From Laburnicola sp. R22_1 (lineage: Eukaryota > Ascomycota > Dothideomycetes > Pleosporales > Didymosphaeriaceae), in contig JACONQ010000001.1 in assembly GCA_014281115.1 (NCBI GenBank), positions 124,001 through 188,000 of the forward strand: DNA of 64,000 bases. The letters are read 5' to 3'. Made by a program: the position numbers and the translations under genes. Below the pieces are notes generated by a model. It made no database searches, was not told the DNA's origin, and saw nothing but the letters and a program-made list of their open reading frames with translations. This document shows positions 34,748-47,610 of this stretch, piece by piece (the stretch's first letter is position 1; each line of letters begins with the position of its first letter).

Positions 34748-35636
34748 TATGCGCTAGCTTACCTAGAACTCGCTTTGAGAATAGAGTATCTTAGCTACAT
34801 GCACTTGGCTGTCTGTCGGCAGTTGATGTTTGATGCTTACGACGGCAATAAAAATCAAGGCCCTGCCTCACCCACCTGCAGTTACCAGGTGGGTTCCAAA
34901 ACTCGGACATATATATCCCACGGCTAAAGTATGTGTCCTTATTCGAGGTAATCGCGATGGCCTTTTTTGTGTACAAGAATAGAATTGAAGATGCTGACTA
35001 CATCTCGGTTAACGTTCGTGAACGAACTGGCCAAATGGGGCCCCCGGTTTTGCTATAAGCGAGGTAAGTCTAACCCGTCTTGTCTGGACCACATGCTTCT
35101 AGAAAAAAGTCCTGGAAGACGCGTAAGAGCAAGCCTGGCTTCCAAAATGAGAGCCGACTGGCGTAAAACACGGCACAATCATGCGGAGAGAAATACGAGA
35201 TCATGCCCTATTATGGGTCCGTGCACTGGTAGGTGGAGATATTGTATGCGCCTAAGTGGTCCATATCGACGCTCGTAGACTACTGGTGGTGATGGAGGAT
35301 TTTGACCATTCGACAAGACCCACCTACCCGGAGTACACTGTGTTGCGCATTACGAATCACGGACAGTCTGGTGGCGTTTCCGGACAAAAATTCAATGTGC
35401 CAAGGAGGTGACTAGGTGAAGCTAATGGCTGGAGGGAAAGAATTAACTCAATGAAGCCCTAGAGAGTGCGATAATTGGTTCATAAAACGCAGATAAGAAG
35501 ATCAAGTCGTTGACTAGGTACCCCTGGGATTGAACTGCAACATAGCCTCAAGTGTAAGAATTTCCACGTACCACATCTTATAGTAGCGTCAGCGGACTTT
35601 TCTATGGATCAGGTGTGAAAAACGAGCCGGACTCGG
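34748..35636. other. intergenic spacer upstream of the AA9 gene
   Basis: About 890 bp between the last pogo element and the AA9 core promoter. Short frames only; no domain or splice pattern I can support. Confidence 0.5.
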
Positions 35637-35644
35637 TATAAATA
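35637..35644 (+). promoter_or_regulatory. TATA box of the AA9 gene
   Basis: TATAAATA 75-82 bp upstream of the start codon at 35719, followed by a C/T/A-rich leader. Confidence 0.6.
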
Positions 35645-35718
35645 AACCGTCCTCCAGGCTCTTCGAAGTTTCATCACCAAAGACAACACCTCCAAGCTCC
35701 TCGCATCCAACTACTATG

Positions 35719-36773
35719 ATGGCGAAAACGTCTTTCACAACAGTGGCACTCCTCGCGCTTCTGCACAGCGCTACAGCTCACTGTACAAACTCCTTGATTT
35801 CATGTCATGAACTTAGCGCTAACGATCGTATCAGACTACTTTCCCCACCTCGTCGTCAATGGCATCATCACGCCCGAATTCAAATATGTCAGGTAGTGCC
35901 ACCTCTCCAACCAACCCACAGCAGCTAAACTTAACTACGAGACAGAGACGTGGCTCCTGCAGAGGGCGATTACGATGATCCAACTGGTTACAACGGCAAA
36001 GAAGCGCCCGTATATGGCGAATTCGAGTCGAAGTATATGACAGACGTGCGCTGTGGTCGCGATGCAGCGAAGTCGGCGGAAAGCACTCAGACTGCTACTA
36101 TCGAGGCTGGGAGTGAGGTTGGATTCCACATCAAGGTGAGGCTAGTCCTCTCGAGGAAACATTGATCACTGTTATTCCCGGCATGTTTGCTAATACTTTG
36201 CTCGTTAAGGAATTCGAAGACCCGACATACAACAATGGCATTTTTCACCCGGGCCCCGCCCAGGTCTACATGAGCAAATCCGATGACTTATCTAAGGATG
36301 CTGGAGATGGCGATTGGTTTAAGATTTTCTATCTTGGGCCCGACAGTGATGCGACTTGGGCTACCGATCGAGCGACCCAGGTATTTTACCGCCGAGGCAC
36401 AATCTCTGTCTCGAAATATGCATTGACCATGATAGATCAACTTCACCATTCCGGAAACTACACCTCCCGGCACCTGTAAGTATTCCTCACGTCATAGCTA
36501 CTATAGCATCGCTAACCAGGCTTCGCGAAAGACTTGCTCCGCCTAGAGCTACCCTTTCCCATCAAAGACTGGCCGGAACACAGTCAGTGGTATGTCAATT
36601 GTGCTCATGTCGATATTGTGGGCGCTGGTGGGGGCAAGCCTGGCCCCACGATTAGGATTCCGGATGATTACAGCTCGAACGACCCTGGAATTGGGATGAC
36701 TACAGAGGGTGTGGATTTCGATAGCGGGTTGAACAAGTACCAGCCACCGGGGCCAGCTGTCTGGACGGGATAG
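35719..36773 (+). CDS. AA9 lytic polysaccharide monooxygenase, six exons
   Basis: Exons 35719-35782, 35835-35892, 35946-36135, 36210-36380, 36436-36475 and 36520-36773 give 777 nt in one frame (258 residues). All five introns (44-74 bp) have GT..AG ends, and most have a CTAAC/CTGAC-like branch site. A signal peptide (TSFTTVALLALLHSATA) precedes the mature N-terminal His of the copper brace. The second copper His is in FHPGPAQVYMSK and the axial Tyr with the preceding Gln in QWYVNCAHVDIVG. The product is secreted and should cleave cellulose or other glucans oxidatively. The segment after LLRLE reads LPFPIK, so the usual second-sphere His (EHIALH type) is not evident. An ATG one codon upstream (35716) is an alternative start. 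Two of the exons are short, which makes the gene easy to misannotate. Confidence 0.85.
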
Positions 36774-37154
36774 ATGGTTTGCGTTGAGGGTGACTTTCGC
36801 GAGTTGAAAGCAGCTTTTTAGCCAATTTTCGGTGCTTCGACAGATCTCTCTCGAAAGAGATACCATCATCCGGCATCGGAATTCCTGAGTCGACTTTGCG
36901 GAAGTCCTCTTGGTTCTTGGTGTGTGACGTGTAGATATCTAGAATCCCAAGGACGTTAGAAGTAGCACATTAAGAACACCAAAGCTCAACCCTTCTACCT
37001 ACAAATCGGCAGCGATAATTCGAATTTCAACTCCGCACAAGGACTTAATAAAACAAGCTTATTGTAAGTTATTCCGATGTGCTTTGCTGTGCAACTTCTC
37101 TTTAACCACTTACTTACTGTGTACAGACTAATCCCGTGAAGTACTGCAACACCA

Positions 37155-37793
37155 ATGAACGACCGGAGTCCACTGTTACGACTTCCTCCAGAGTTGAGAA
37201 ATCAGATCTACGAGTATGCGTTTAACAAAAGAATACATCAGGAGAAGCACTTCTATGGTCCTTACAGGTTGCGTTGCAAGTCATTTCAATGTCAACTCAA
37301 ACGTGTCTGTCGCCAAATTTGGGAGGAGACAACCCACATGGAGACTGGCCGGAGACTATTTTACCTTGATGTTAATGCGCCATGGTCACTCTTGCATTAT
37401 CTGGTAGATTATATTCCAAAACACGAGTTTCAACATGTCTCAATAGTTATTGCTAGACTTACCAGCGAGTCACAAGCAGATGGGAGCGTACTGGCTTTCA
37501 GCATCAAAACGTTCTTGAAGTTCGTTGACTTTTGCGTCAATTTCCGGATACAGACCATCATTCTATTAGAAGATATAGATTTGGAGAAGAACGTTAGGGA
37601 TATTCTAAAGTACGGCGCCGCAATTCGGCTTGCTGTCCGAGGGAAGACGTTGCCGTTCCGCACGGCCCCTTATTTCAAGGACGTGCGGGAATTGGCGGGA
37701 AGGATACTGCGCAATGCCACTCATATTGGTAATGGGATAACGGACCAACCTGAGCTGACAATCTCCCCCAATGGTGATTCGACGAGCAGCTGA
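37155..37793 (+). CDS. 2EXR / F-box-like fungal protein
   Basis: Intact frame of 212 residues. The N-terminus LLRLPPELRNQIYEYAF (residues 6-22) is the conserved start of the fungal 2EXR family, which resembles an F-box helix, followed by a second conserved part (LKRVCRQIWEET). Function is not known for most members. An overlapping open frame continues in another phase at 37771-38130, so a longer spliced form cannot be excluded. Confidence 0.75.
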   Translation: MNDRSPLLRLPPELRNQIYEYAFNKRIHQEKHFYGPYRLRCKSFQCQLKRVCRQIWEETTHMETGRRLFYLDVNAPWSLLHYLVDYIPKHEFQHVSIVIARLTSESQADGSVLAFSIKTFLKFVDFCVNFRIQTIILLEDIDLEKNVRDILKYGAAIRLAVRGKTLPFRTAPYFKDVRELAGRILRNATHIGNGITDQPELTISPNGDSTSS

Positions 37794-38456
37794 TGAGCTG
37801 CTTCGTTCACAAGTGATAAGGAGCGGATATACTGGATTGGGCTGGTCCGCAAGTGGTACCTACAGGGAATATGAACGAAACATACACCCACTGCTTTCCC
37901 TCACATCGTTATACCGTGTACCGAGAGTGCGCAAAGTCTTCTTGATCATGAACGAAACATATCTAGGTTGGGGACAAGCCCGTACACTGGTCAACGAAGG
38001 TCAGTGTAGACGGAATAACAGATCGTATGAGTTGCAGGAATTAGTTGGGGGTTCCTCAAGGTCCTTATCCTACGGAGGTGAACATCAATTTCATTTGATG
38101 CTAACACGCAGTGTCAACACTCAGTGTTAAAATCTTGTACCTTTTCCCGTGTTCCAGAGTTGTATTGTGTATGATTAATAGAAATTCTAGCTGTTGAGTA
38201 GCAAATCGCAGTAGCAGACGATGTCTAAATAATTACCCCAGGTGACTGCAGTATGGAACAACATCAAGAGAAAATCATCGCAAACCTTTGGGGACACGGT
38301 AAAACGCTTTGGAACAACATACAAACTATGAAGGTAGATTTGCAGTATGATTACCCGCACCTTTCCCCACCACCTGGATGTCCAGACACTACAATAATAC
38401 TCGTATGCCCCAGCCTCATAACGACTATCAAGCCTATCCAATCTCACTACCGCCCA

Positions 38457-38627
38457 CTAGCGTCGCCCTCGCTGATTCAATCGATGTTGTAGACGGCGTC
38501 GATACTCGCGACTTAGTTCGTAATACGTACAGTCCTTGCACCACGGATCCTCGCACGATCGGCAAGTTTGCCTGTCCATATTGTTTTGGGTTCTGCATAT
38601 GCAGCATGTCCACTGCACCTGAGTCAT
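38457..38627 (-). CDS. tiny cysteine-rich, probably zinc-binding protein A
   Basis: From ATG 38627 a 56-residue protein with the pattern W-x-C-C-x-x-C..C-x-x-C-x-x-x-x-C-x-x-C (WTCCICRTQNN, TCRSCEDPWCKDC), followed by an Arg-rich tail. The four Cys pairs resemble small RanBP2/RING-like zinc ribbons common as short orphan proteins in Pleosporales (inference). The frame is open further upstream, but that part is low-complexity. A similar protein lies about 1 kb away at 39604-39834. Confidence 0.6.
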   Translation of the reverse strand: MTQVQWTCCICRTQNNMDRQTCRSCEDPWCKDCTYYELSREYRRRLQHRLNQRGRR

Positions 38628-38706
38628 GATTGGTGTGATACGGCGTACGAACGTGCGTATGTGTGTGGAAAATTTCGTTTGCGTGAATAATTTCAGACGT
38701 AGGAGA

Positions 38707-38751
38707 AATAACTTGAGGTTTAATAACTTGAGGTTTAATAACTTGAGGTTC
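38707..38751. repeat. 15-bp unit repeated three times
   Basis: AATAACTTGAGGTTT occurs three times in tandem (the last ends C), just upstream of the small cysteine-rich protein A. Confidence 0.9.
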
Positions 38752-39603
38752 TGGGATATTTTGAGTTTACGGTTGGGTTTTTTGGGGGGATATATGTATC
38801 CAAAGACTAGTGGTGAAGTTGAGACGGTCCAACGTGGCATGGACACCAGCATGTGTATAACATCTCTGGGAAACTGTACCACGTAGCATTGTTTGCGTGG
38901 CTGTATAATATTTGTCCACGCCCGAGATGTTATTGTTAAGGAAGCGAATAACTCTCGCAGATTGTGCTCTCGCTCTATTGGGTATCGAATTATGCGTTCA
39001 TTGGCTGTTCACTTACTGTTGTAGAACCAATGCTTCACACATTGCCACAAAAAAGAGCCAGGTGTTTGAATCCACTCACTCGCTATTTACAGAGAACACG
39101 AAGCGCCACGTAAGAAATATTCGTCGAGGGTACCCCTCAGCCACGCAACACCCGAGAATCAAAACCCTAGCACAAAACTGCAGAGAATGACATGCACTCG
39201 ACTATCAACGCATAAATCCCCCCAGTAAGCATGAGACAGCTATTCCACGCAAGCAGCGGAACTCCCCAAATCACCCAAGCGTAAAACACGCAACATAAGT
39301 CCTCGTACCTCTAGCCTCTCACCAGCAAATAGAGGTTACATGTAGTACAAGTATAGTTGTAGCATACACGCACCTAGTTAGACTCTAGTTTGGCTTATTA
39401 TAACTCACATATCGCCTGAAAAAAATTAGTCCCCATCCTACACGGGTAATCTCACTAACAGGTAACGCCACGTCTACCTCTACTATCCACTCATCCAACC
39501 CCATTCCTCCAAATTTTCCACTCCGGCCTCATACGCATTCTTAATGCAATATATAGCATGCATATGATTATCTACTTCTCGCTATCGACAACCAAACACA
39601 CCC

Positions 39604-39834
39604 TTAATACTCACATCGAACCCCGCTCCTTCTCGCCCTCCTTCCCACCCCCTCCCCCTCCTCCTCCCTATCCTCTAAGCGCTTACAGTGCCCACACTGC
39701 GGCCGCCCACACTTCCTACACCCTCCCCCCAACACATCGTAGTAATTCTCCGTCGCGCCACACGTACAACACTTCCACCGCGGGGCGTGGCGCAGATCCA
39801 GGACGTCGTTGTTTGGATCGCTGTTTTGTGACAT
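39604..39834 (-). CDS. tiny cysteine-rich, probably zinc-binding protein B
   Basis: ATG 39834, 76 residues. Contains WKCCTCGATEN, then CRKCGRPQCGHC, the same order of Trp and Cys pairs as the protein at 38457-38627, followed by a charged Glu/Arg-rich tail. Same strand as its neighbour, so the two look like diverged paralogues. No known function. Confidence 0.6.
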   Translation of the reverse strand: MSQNSDPNNDVLDLRHAPRWKCCTCGATENYYDVLGGGCRKCGRPQCGHCKRLEDREEEGEGVGRRARRSGVRCEY

Positions 39835-42284
39835 AGTCGTCGTTGGTTCGTGGTGGTTTTGAGAATGGTTAGGTTGTTTGTTGGTCGGGCGGTTGGGTGG
39901 TTCGTTGGTTGGTTGGTTGGTCGGTTGGTTGTATGAATATGGGAAGAGGGTGGATGTGGGGGAGGAGGATGGATATATGTGCGTACGTAGCAGATAGGTG
40001 GGTAGAGAAGTGAAACAGGGGGGTGAATACGCGTGGATCTATTGTATTCACCCCTGTTCAATGAACTAGGATCTGAGACCACACCCTCTATTCTGATTAT
40101 TCATTTCTGGATGGTTTTTTTGAACAGCGAGGTAATACCACAGGGCTAGTTCCGATTCCTGCCATTCATCTCACTAGTGTCTAAGACTATGAACCACCCC
40201 ACATAGCCTAGGTAGTTGTGTGTTTGCTGCCCCGAAACACTTATTCAATTTATTCAGACCGAACAGCCAGCCAGCCACGTCTCAAGCCTCAAACCCACCG
40301 TTTTACACAGCGAGTCAATACGCACAGCCACCGCCTTCTATCCGCATTCAATTCACCTCACAGGTGTCTAAGAGAATGAACCACCCTAGCTATCCCGAGT
40401 AGTTGTTTGTTTGCCCACTCCACCACCTATCTATTCATACTAACCAGCCAGCCTGACACGTCTAGTCTCAAACCCATGAACACTGAATACTTATAGAACA
40501 GCGAATCCACATCCCTGCGTCCCACCACTCTACTTCAACCACCCACTCAGCATCTAAGACAATCGCAATCTGTTTGCCCCTCCATCCACTCCCTCCATTC
40601 AGCCCAACCTGCAAGCCACGTCCCAACCCCAAATCCCAACTCCCTAGCACCCCAAACACCCCATCCTAAAAAAACCATCCTCGTCCCTCCAACCCCCCAT
40701 AACAGCATTGCAAAGTAGATAGCAATTGTATACATCTATACCCCATAACCCCATCACATTATCAAAACCAGAGAGAGAGAGAGAGAGCGCAAAGAAAAAG
40801 AGAAAAAGACGGCATGCTCTCGCGCCGAGATAGGGAAATAGTTAACGTCCATCCCTAATATCCCCCCACACGCACGTATCTCTCTTATATCGTACCATGT
40901 CGTATCGCGTTACTCACTCACTCACTTATTTACTTTAAAATCCCACTCGCACCACACCACACGTACCACATGCCACCTCCCTCCCCAAAAACGCGTGCAC
41001 AACCACATCCCTTCCCTCCCCTTCCCTTACCAACGTCCCAACACAACTAGCCTACTAGCCTAACAACCAGAAAGTGTCACAGACGCGCGTCCAAACCCCT
41101 GCCTATTCTATCCACTCCACTCCACACCGTTAACACCATACCACACCATACCATACCATACCATCCATCCATCCATTAAATGCCTTAAACACGACCAAAC
41201 AAGCAAGTAGAGAAACTTCCTAACCCACCATCAAACGCACCGCACGCACCGCACGCACCACAAAACCTTCAAACGGTAGACATCACAAACAAACGCACTT
41301 CACATGCACCACACTCACAGCTCACCAACCACCAAACAAACAAGCCAACATGATGTATAATGATGTATAATGATGGATTACATCCCAGCTACCCATCCAT
41401 CTCCAGATTCCATTCCCGATTCCCTACGACTACGCGCCAGCCAACACGAGACTAGCTAGCAACGCAGTCCAGTCCAGTCCCGTCCCAGAACCTAGCTTGG
41501 TCTACTCTACTTCCACTCACCCTACAAACAAACACCCTCCATCTTCACCTACCGCCTCACTTCCACCCAAGAAAACGCCCACGCTCAATGCTCCCCACAC
41601 ATCTCGCCAATCGATGCCCGCTAAAAAAAAGCGCCCGAACCCAAGTTCGATCCGCACCACATCAGAAAACAAAGTACCCTCGCTCGTACATCCCCTCCCC
41701 GTGGTCGAAAAAATTCCATTCTTTCTCTTCCCATGCAATGCAACCATTCCAAGCCCAGCCCCAGTCCAAAGTCCCTACGTGACAACAAAAGCGTCAAACA
41801 TGGAAAAAAAGAAGAGATCAGAGATCCCAAAAGAGTGTGTGTCATCGAGCTGCCAAGCAAGCCCATTTCCAAATGCAAGAAACCCCACAGAGACGAAAAA
41901 GGCGAAGAAAGAGCATGTCGAGAGGATGGAAGCCAGATCCCCGCTCATTAAACAAATCGCAAATGGCTATCATGACAAGAAGCGCAATCATCGCTAAAGC
42001 ATCATCGCTAAAGCGCCGGTCAGAGCCAAAAAAAAAGAACAAGAGGCGCATTTGCACAAAGGTTCAAATGCACGTATCATGGTACAGCCACCAATGGTGA
42101 GCAGGGGAGAAAAGAAATTCGTAAAAACGGCTGTCGAGCCAGAAAAAGGGTTGCGGTCCGTCTGCCTGCGGAGGCGAGACGGCATACCGTACAAAGTCTA
42201 TGGTCATAAATCCGTGTGTATGGGGTATCTGGTTTTTTTGAGGTCTTCGCTTCCTGCTGCGCAATGGATCCAGTACAAAGGAAA
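39835..42284. repeat. gene-free, C/T-rich low-complexity stretch with microsatellites
   Basis: About 2.4 kb with strong pyrimidine bias on the plus strand. It includes a TTGG-rich tract near 39890-39930, (GA)n at about 40771-40787, CCATA units near 41142-41165 and a GATGTATAAT repeat near 41351-41375. Part may be the 3' UTR of the Vac7-like gene. Open frames here are composition artefacts. Confidence 0.6.
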
Positions 42285-45206
42285 CTAACCTGTCGGGCAC
42301 GCCAATGCAGAGCGGGAAATCATCCTGCGGGCAAAACGTCCCAACGGCTTTGTTGTTACAGGTGTTGTGGAGAGATCCGTGCTCTTCTCCGTGGCTTTCT
42401 CCGATTCAAGCAACCTAACCTTCTTCTTTTCGGCGTCGGGGTCGTAGTAGTACGAGGCTGTAACGGGCACCTTGTGCTCATGAGTGCTGAGTGGGAGCTG
42501 GTATTTGAAAGTGCCTCGGACGATAAGCTCGAAGGGATACTGCAAGACTTCTTCCCATCGCTCGGTGCCTCCGGCTTCAGTATTGTTGCCTGGTTTGGAG
42601 AGGCGGATCTCACCGACAGACTCGGTCATACGACGGTTGAAGAAAGTCCCATCGAAGGTAAGTGGCGAGTCGAAATGGAAGATGCGACCAAGCGACATGG
42701 TCCGAGGTTCTTCGATTGGATCTGTGCCTTCATCGACGCCATTGATGTTGAACTCATTGCTGTCTTCGGCCGATGGACCGATAGGCAGCCAATCTTCCTC
42801 CCCTTGATGTCCACCGTGTTCATGCTCGCGCCACCACTTGTCCGAACCGACATGCTTGCTCTTGGCAAACATGATGATGTCCATGTCCTGGACAGTGATG
42901 CCAACAATGTTGGGATTGACCGCGCCAACGACGAGATCGATGATAATCTCTTCCGGGCTGGCAATAACGTTTTGAATCTCATGTATCTTGACATCAGTCA
43001 ACATCTTGGTAGACGCGAAGACAACACCAATGGCGGTGAAGACGACGACGAGGATGATAATGGACGCAACTAGACATCCAGCAAAGCGTCGGCACCAGTT
43101 ACCTTCGCGACGATGGTGGCGCTCGAGTTTGTGTAGTGCGGCGCTATTCGGGCGGCGTGGAGGCCGCGAACGTGGGCTCCGGGACGGAAGAAGTGGCGTC
43201 CGCTCATCGTCGGCCGCATTCTCAGTATCAATATCATAGGCTGAGAATTCCCCGTGCTTGTGCGTCCCGTTACCGTTTCCATTTTCATTGACGACGTTGA
43301 AGGTTTGGAAGCGCGGGCTGTTTGGCTGGGCACTGTACCGCGAGGAGGGAGCACGTGTGCGTGAAGACTGCGCCATGGAGGAGTCGCTGTCCATGACAAG
43401 ATGGGGAAGGGCGCCCCGTCCTTGGCCATGTCGTCCAATGTGGTGATGGTGACGTCCGCCATTGACCCTGGCCGATCCAACCCGGACGGTCCCGTCGCTG
43501 CGCTCTCCATCGCCATCTCCAGCGCCGCTGTAGTATGGATTCGGAAACTTCATGCTAGGCTTCTTGTCCGGGTTTTTGTGCTCATTGCGAATGGCAAGTC
43601 TGGGGTCGACGAGGCTTGCAATCGACGTCATGCTGGGCGTCCGCGAATGATGACCGTGGTGCCGGCTGCGATGCGGTTGTTGCTCGGGCGGGTTCGACTC
43701 GTATATAAAGGTGGCTTCCGAGTCGGACGAGTCGGCCTCATTGACCTCGCTGGCCACCTTTTGCTCGAATACATCTGCTTTTGACGACGCTTTGCGAGAG
43801 GTCGCGTTAGTGTTTGAATAAGAATATTTGTAACTCGGAGGTGAGATGGACAACATGGACCGACAGTCCTCACACGAGCGGTATGACACAGGACTCCCAA
43901 GGAGACTAGCCGTTCCCGAGCGCGGACCACACTCGGGTCTGGCAGGGTAGTAGTGCTGGTGCAACGAAATGGCGGGCGACCTACCAGTGCCTGAATTGAT
44001 TGATGGTGCTTTCCGTTTGGGCGGTTTCCTCTCTTTCCTGGGCCGTATCGTCTCGTTGCTTGGCCTCAGACGGAGGCTACCATCGCCGCGCCCAGAGGCA
44101 GAACGATCCTGATTGCCAATTGCCGTCTGTGCTACCGAGGGCACCGTTTCCGTCTCCACTGTCATGTTTCGCAAGGGCGCTTCGGTGCGTGATTTGACGG
44201 CGTGGAGCGATGAGAAGGAGGACTTGGACGTTGGGCCGCTCGGCCGCTGCGTCGAGGCCGACCGTTGTGGTTGCATCCTGGCCGTGTGACGGGCGCCGTT
44301 CTCGCTGCCGTTTTCGACCGGGTTGGGCAGCCTCGTGCTAAGGTCTTCGGTGATTTTCGTGGACGTGACGTCATGGTGGTCTTGCTCGTCTACTTGGGAC
44401 GCGGCAGAGCTTGGGACCAGGCTGCGTTGGTCAGTATGACGTGCCTCTTCGAAGGAAGAAGCTTTCACTGTGATGTGGAGCTTACGATGGGGGAAATGTG
44501 GGGAGAGTTCTCACCTCTCTTCATCAACATCCTCCAGACCAGATCTTGAAGGCACACTAGACTCTTGGACAGTTTCGAGCTTGGGAATTGCACCGGCGGC
44601 TCCTCTGGACGAGGCCTTCATGCTCAGCTGTGGTTCGTCGGGGTCGCTGCCGGCCGTGTCATCTCTGGCTGGAATGCGGGACGCTGGGCCAGGCGACGAA
44701 CTCTGAACGACGATGGAGGGTGTCGTAGAGGGGGTTGCAGCGGGCTCAGGCCTCGTCTGCTGGGTGCGGAGCGGGTTGTTGCGCGACCGAGAGCGGGCGT
44801 CCGAGGTGGGCGGCGGCGACTTTAGACGGGGTGAGAGGGGCCAATTGGGGGTGCTGTCCCCAGAATTGGACGTGGATATCGTCTTGGAGGGTCTGGGAGC
44901 GCGCAAAGGGTTCTCTGGGGCTGCAGGGGGCAGCTGGGGAATGGACGTGGACGACAGGGCGCGCTGGATGGCGGCGGCCGAGGGGACCGTGGTGCCGGTG
45001 CCGGCGCCGGGCAGGGCAGGCCCTCTGCTGGGGCTCACGTCGTTGCTGCTCTTGCGCGAGAGGCGGCCGGGCTTGGACAGCGGGCCTGGGAGGGCGGTGG
45101 AGCGCTGCGTCTGGCGGGCGGGCGACGTGTCGCGCGACGACATGGGCGAATTGGCGGCCGAGGGCGAGCCCGACACGTTGAGCGAGCGCGCGCTGTTGAA
45201 GCGCAT

Positions 45207-45245
<39 letters not shown>

Positions 45246-45422
45246 GCTGTCGGACGCGGTGCTGCTGGGTGCGGCAGACGTTGCAGGCAGCGCAGGCTGC
45301 GAGGGCTGCGAGGGCTGCGAGGGCTGCTTGGTGACGGTGCTGCTGCTCGACGCGAGCTCGGCTGTCTCGGGCGAGCCGCTGAGCGAGTGAAAGGCGTCGT
45401 CGTGGGCGTCGGGGTCGGTCAT
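42285..45422 (-). CDS. VAC7: Vac7-like vacuolar segregation protein (regulator of PI(3,5)P2 synthesis)
   Basis: Exon 1 (45422-44515) and exon 2 (44421-42285) are joined across a 93-bp intron (44422-44514) with GTGAGA donor, ACTGAC branch site and CGCAG acceptor, giving about 1,014 residues in frame. Residues 1-740 are Ser/Pro/Thr-rich and probably disordered. A single transmembrane segment (CLVASIIILVVVFTAIGVVF) lies at about 747-770. The conserved Vac7 luminal domain follows (VKIHEIQNVIASPEEIIIDL, VNPNIVGITVQDMDI, FAKSKHVG). In yeast Vac7 sits in the vacuole membrane and activates the Fab1 lipid kinase with Vac14 and Fig4. The exact C-terminal exon is uncertain because another small intron near 42300-42370 is possible. 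Confidence 0.88.
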
Positions 45423-46150
45423 GCTGGTGGTGGATGGTGCGGAGGGGCGCAGGGCCGTCGTGGCATGCTGCAGCAGTCGTCGACGGGCTGCTGGGCCTGC
45501 AGGCGCCGTCGATGGGGACCTGCTGGGACTGCGGGGACTGCGGCGCGGCGGGTGCTGAGGCCGCAGAGACGTCAACTGCACGCAGCCGAACAATGGCGGT
45601 CAAGTGTCAAATTTCGGCAACGGGCCCGCAACAGCACGCGGCAGGCCGTCGTTGGCTGGGTGGTGCGCCCTCGAAGCAGAGACGGGTGGCGCGCAGACGG
45701 ACAGCGCATTTGTCGGCAGCGGAGACGGGGGGCGGGGAGCGATGGGAGTGGGTGGTGATGTTGGTACAGGAGGAGGGAGAGCTGGACGAGGAGAAGTGTG
45801 ATGGAATGGCGCTCCGCTAGCCATGCGGCCAGGCCCGCGGCGCTGACGTTGACAGCCCAGACATTGGATCCAGGAACACACTGGAACACTGCCAGCGCAG
45901 CACAGAAGACGGGCAAACCCAAAACCCACCGAATGGGCGTCTGGCGCCGACTCAGCTGAGCGGGCGGATAAATATGACTAAATATGACCAGACGCAATGC
46001 TTCATCACTAATTCTGAATGCTACAGAGGCTACAAAAGAGAGCAGCAGTATTTAGGATAGTAGCTAGGGAGGCGCTAGAAATTAAGTTTAATATCCTGCT
46101 AATTAAGTAAACCTTTTAATATATAATAGACAAAACTCTTTTTATAATTA

Positions 46151-46213
46151 CCTTTTTACACCCTTTGTATTTACAAAGTAGAAGGCTCTGCTTTTTTTAT
46201 TATATTATTTAAG
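46151..46213 (+). repeat. dispersed ~95-bp repeat, partial copy 4
   Basis: Left part only: AAAGTAGAAGGCTCTGCTTT and TATATTATTTAAGAA, then diverges. Confidence 0.6.
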
Positions 46214-47496
46214 AACCCTCCTAGGCAGGGGTATAAACTGCCTCTACTTATTAGTTTTTAAGTAGCCCTACTATATTTAATTACTATATTTTTATTATTA
46301 TATTATTAGCGCCTATATAATATTATATAATATTTTATATATACTAAGCTTTAGAACTAAAGTGTATTAAAGTTTTTCTAACGCCTTTTCTAGCTTTTTA
46401 GATAACTAACCCTATAATAATAACACCTTAACTTACTTATCTACTATTATATTACTAGATAATTTACTTTTATCTTCTACCTTTTACTACTATTTTACTA
46501 AATAATAAATTACTTTTACTTATTACTTTATTATCTAATAATTAACTACTTAGAACCTCTAGATATATTATTACTATAATATATAATAAATTATACGCGC
46601 TTTACTTTCTACTTTTAACTTTAAATAGCACTTTAATACTTTACTAGTTTTATTTTACTTATTATTTATAAATATTTTATAGTATAAGTATGTATTTATA
46701 TATTTACTACGCCTCTATTATTTATTTCTAGTAGTATTCTTTATACTAATAATTTTTAGGCCCTTTAAATTAAATAGTAGCTTATTATAATTTATATATT
46801 TTTAATAACCTTTAGTAATTCTAGTCTATTACTTTTTAATATTGCTTTAGTATTTATTATTAATATAGCTAAGCACTAAGTAACTAAAATAATAAAAAGT
46901 AAGAAATAACTTAAGATTTATAGTTCTTAAAGTATCTAAATTTTCTTTAATATAGTGTAATAAATTTATTAGGCCTATTTATATACTATATAAAGTATAG
47001 TTTACTACTATATAATTAATAATATTAAGTAATATTTATTCTTTATAATACTAGTTCTAGTTAGTAGTATTATTAGTATTATTAATATTATTAGCTTTAT
47101 AATATATATATAATTATAAGACTATTTACCTAGTAGTAATAACGTTTATAGGATAAGAAATAGCTATACTAAATTATTACTTTAAAGTCTTATATAATGA
47201 TTAAATATACTATTATATAAGAATAAATAAAGACTTAATTCTTAATTATAGATTTTTATAAAATACTATATAGATAACTACGTGTTATATTATTATCTTT
47301 AACTTTAGTATCTATAGACTATAGTACACTATAATTAACTACCTTATTAGTATAAGGGACTAATTTGCATATGCTAATAAATAGTCCCTAGCTTAACCTA
47401 TTTTTAAGCTATTTTACCTTTTTTAATATATTTTTAGTATACCTATAGCTTTCCCTTATAGCGTTATACTATATACTAAAAAGTCTATAATATTTC

Positions 47497-47567
47497 TCTT
47501 TCTAATATTATTTAAGATAAAAGCCCTTAATATTCTACTTCTAGGTAGATTAAATTAACACTATATA
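47497..47567 (+). repeat. dispersed ~95-bp repeat, copy 5
   Basis: Right part retained: ATTATTTAAGATAAAAGCCC and CTACTTCTAGGTAGATTAAA. Confidence 0.65.
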
Positions 47568-47610
47568 GTATAATAAAAAGCTACTATAAAAATAATAATT
47601 ATAGTAAAAT

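Noticed and set aside
41497..41997. 166-residue plus-strand frame
   Set aside because: Lies in a low-complexity pyrimidine-rich stretch and reads as Ser/Pro/Lys composition only.
44713..45390. Plus-strand frame of 225 residues opposite the Vac7-like exon 1
   Set aside because: Shadow of a GC-rich, Ser/Pro/Ala-coding region; no domain.
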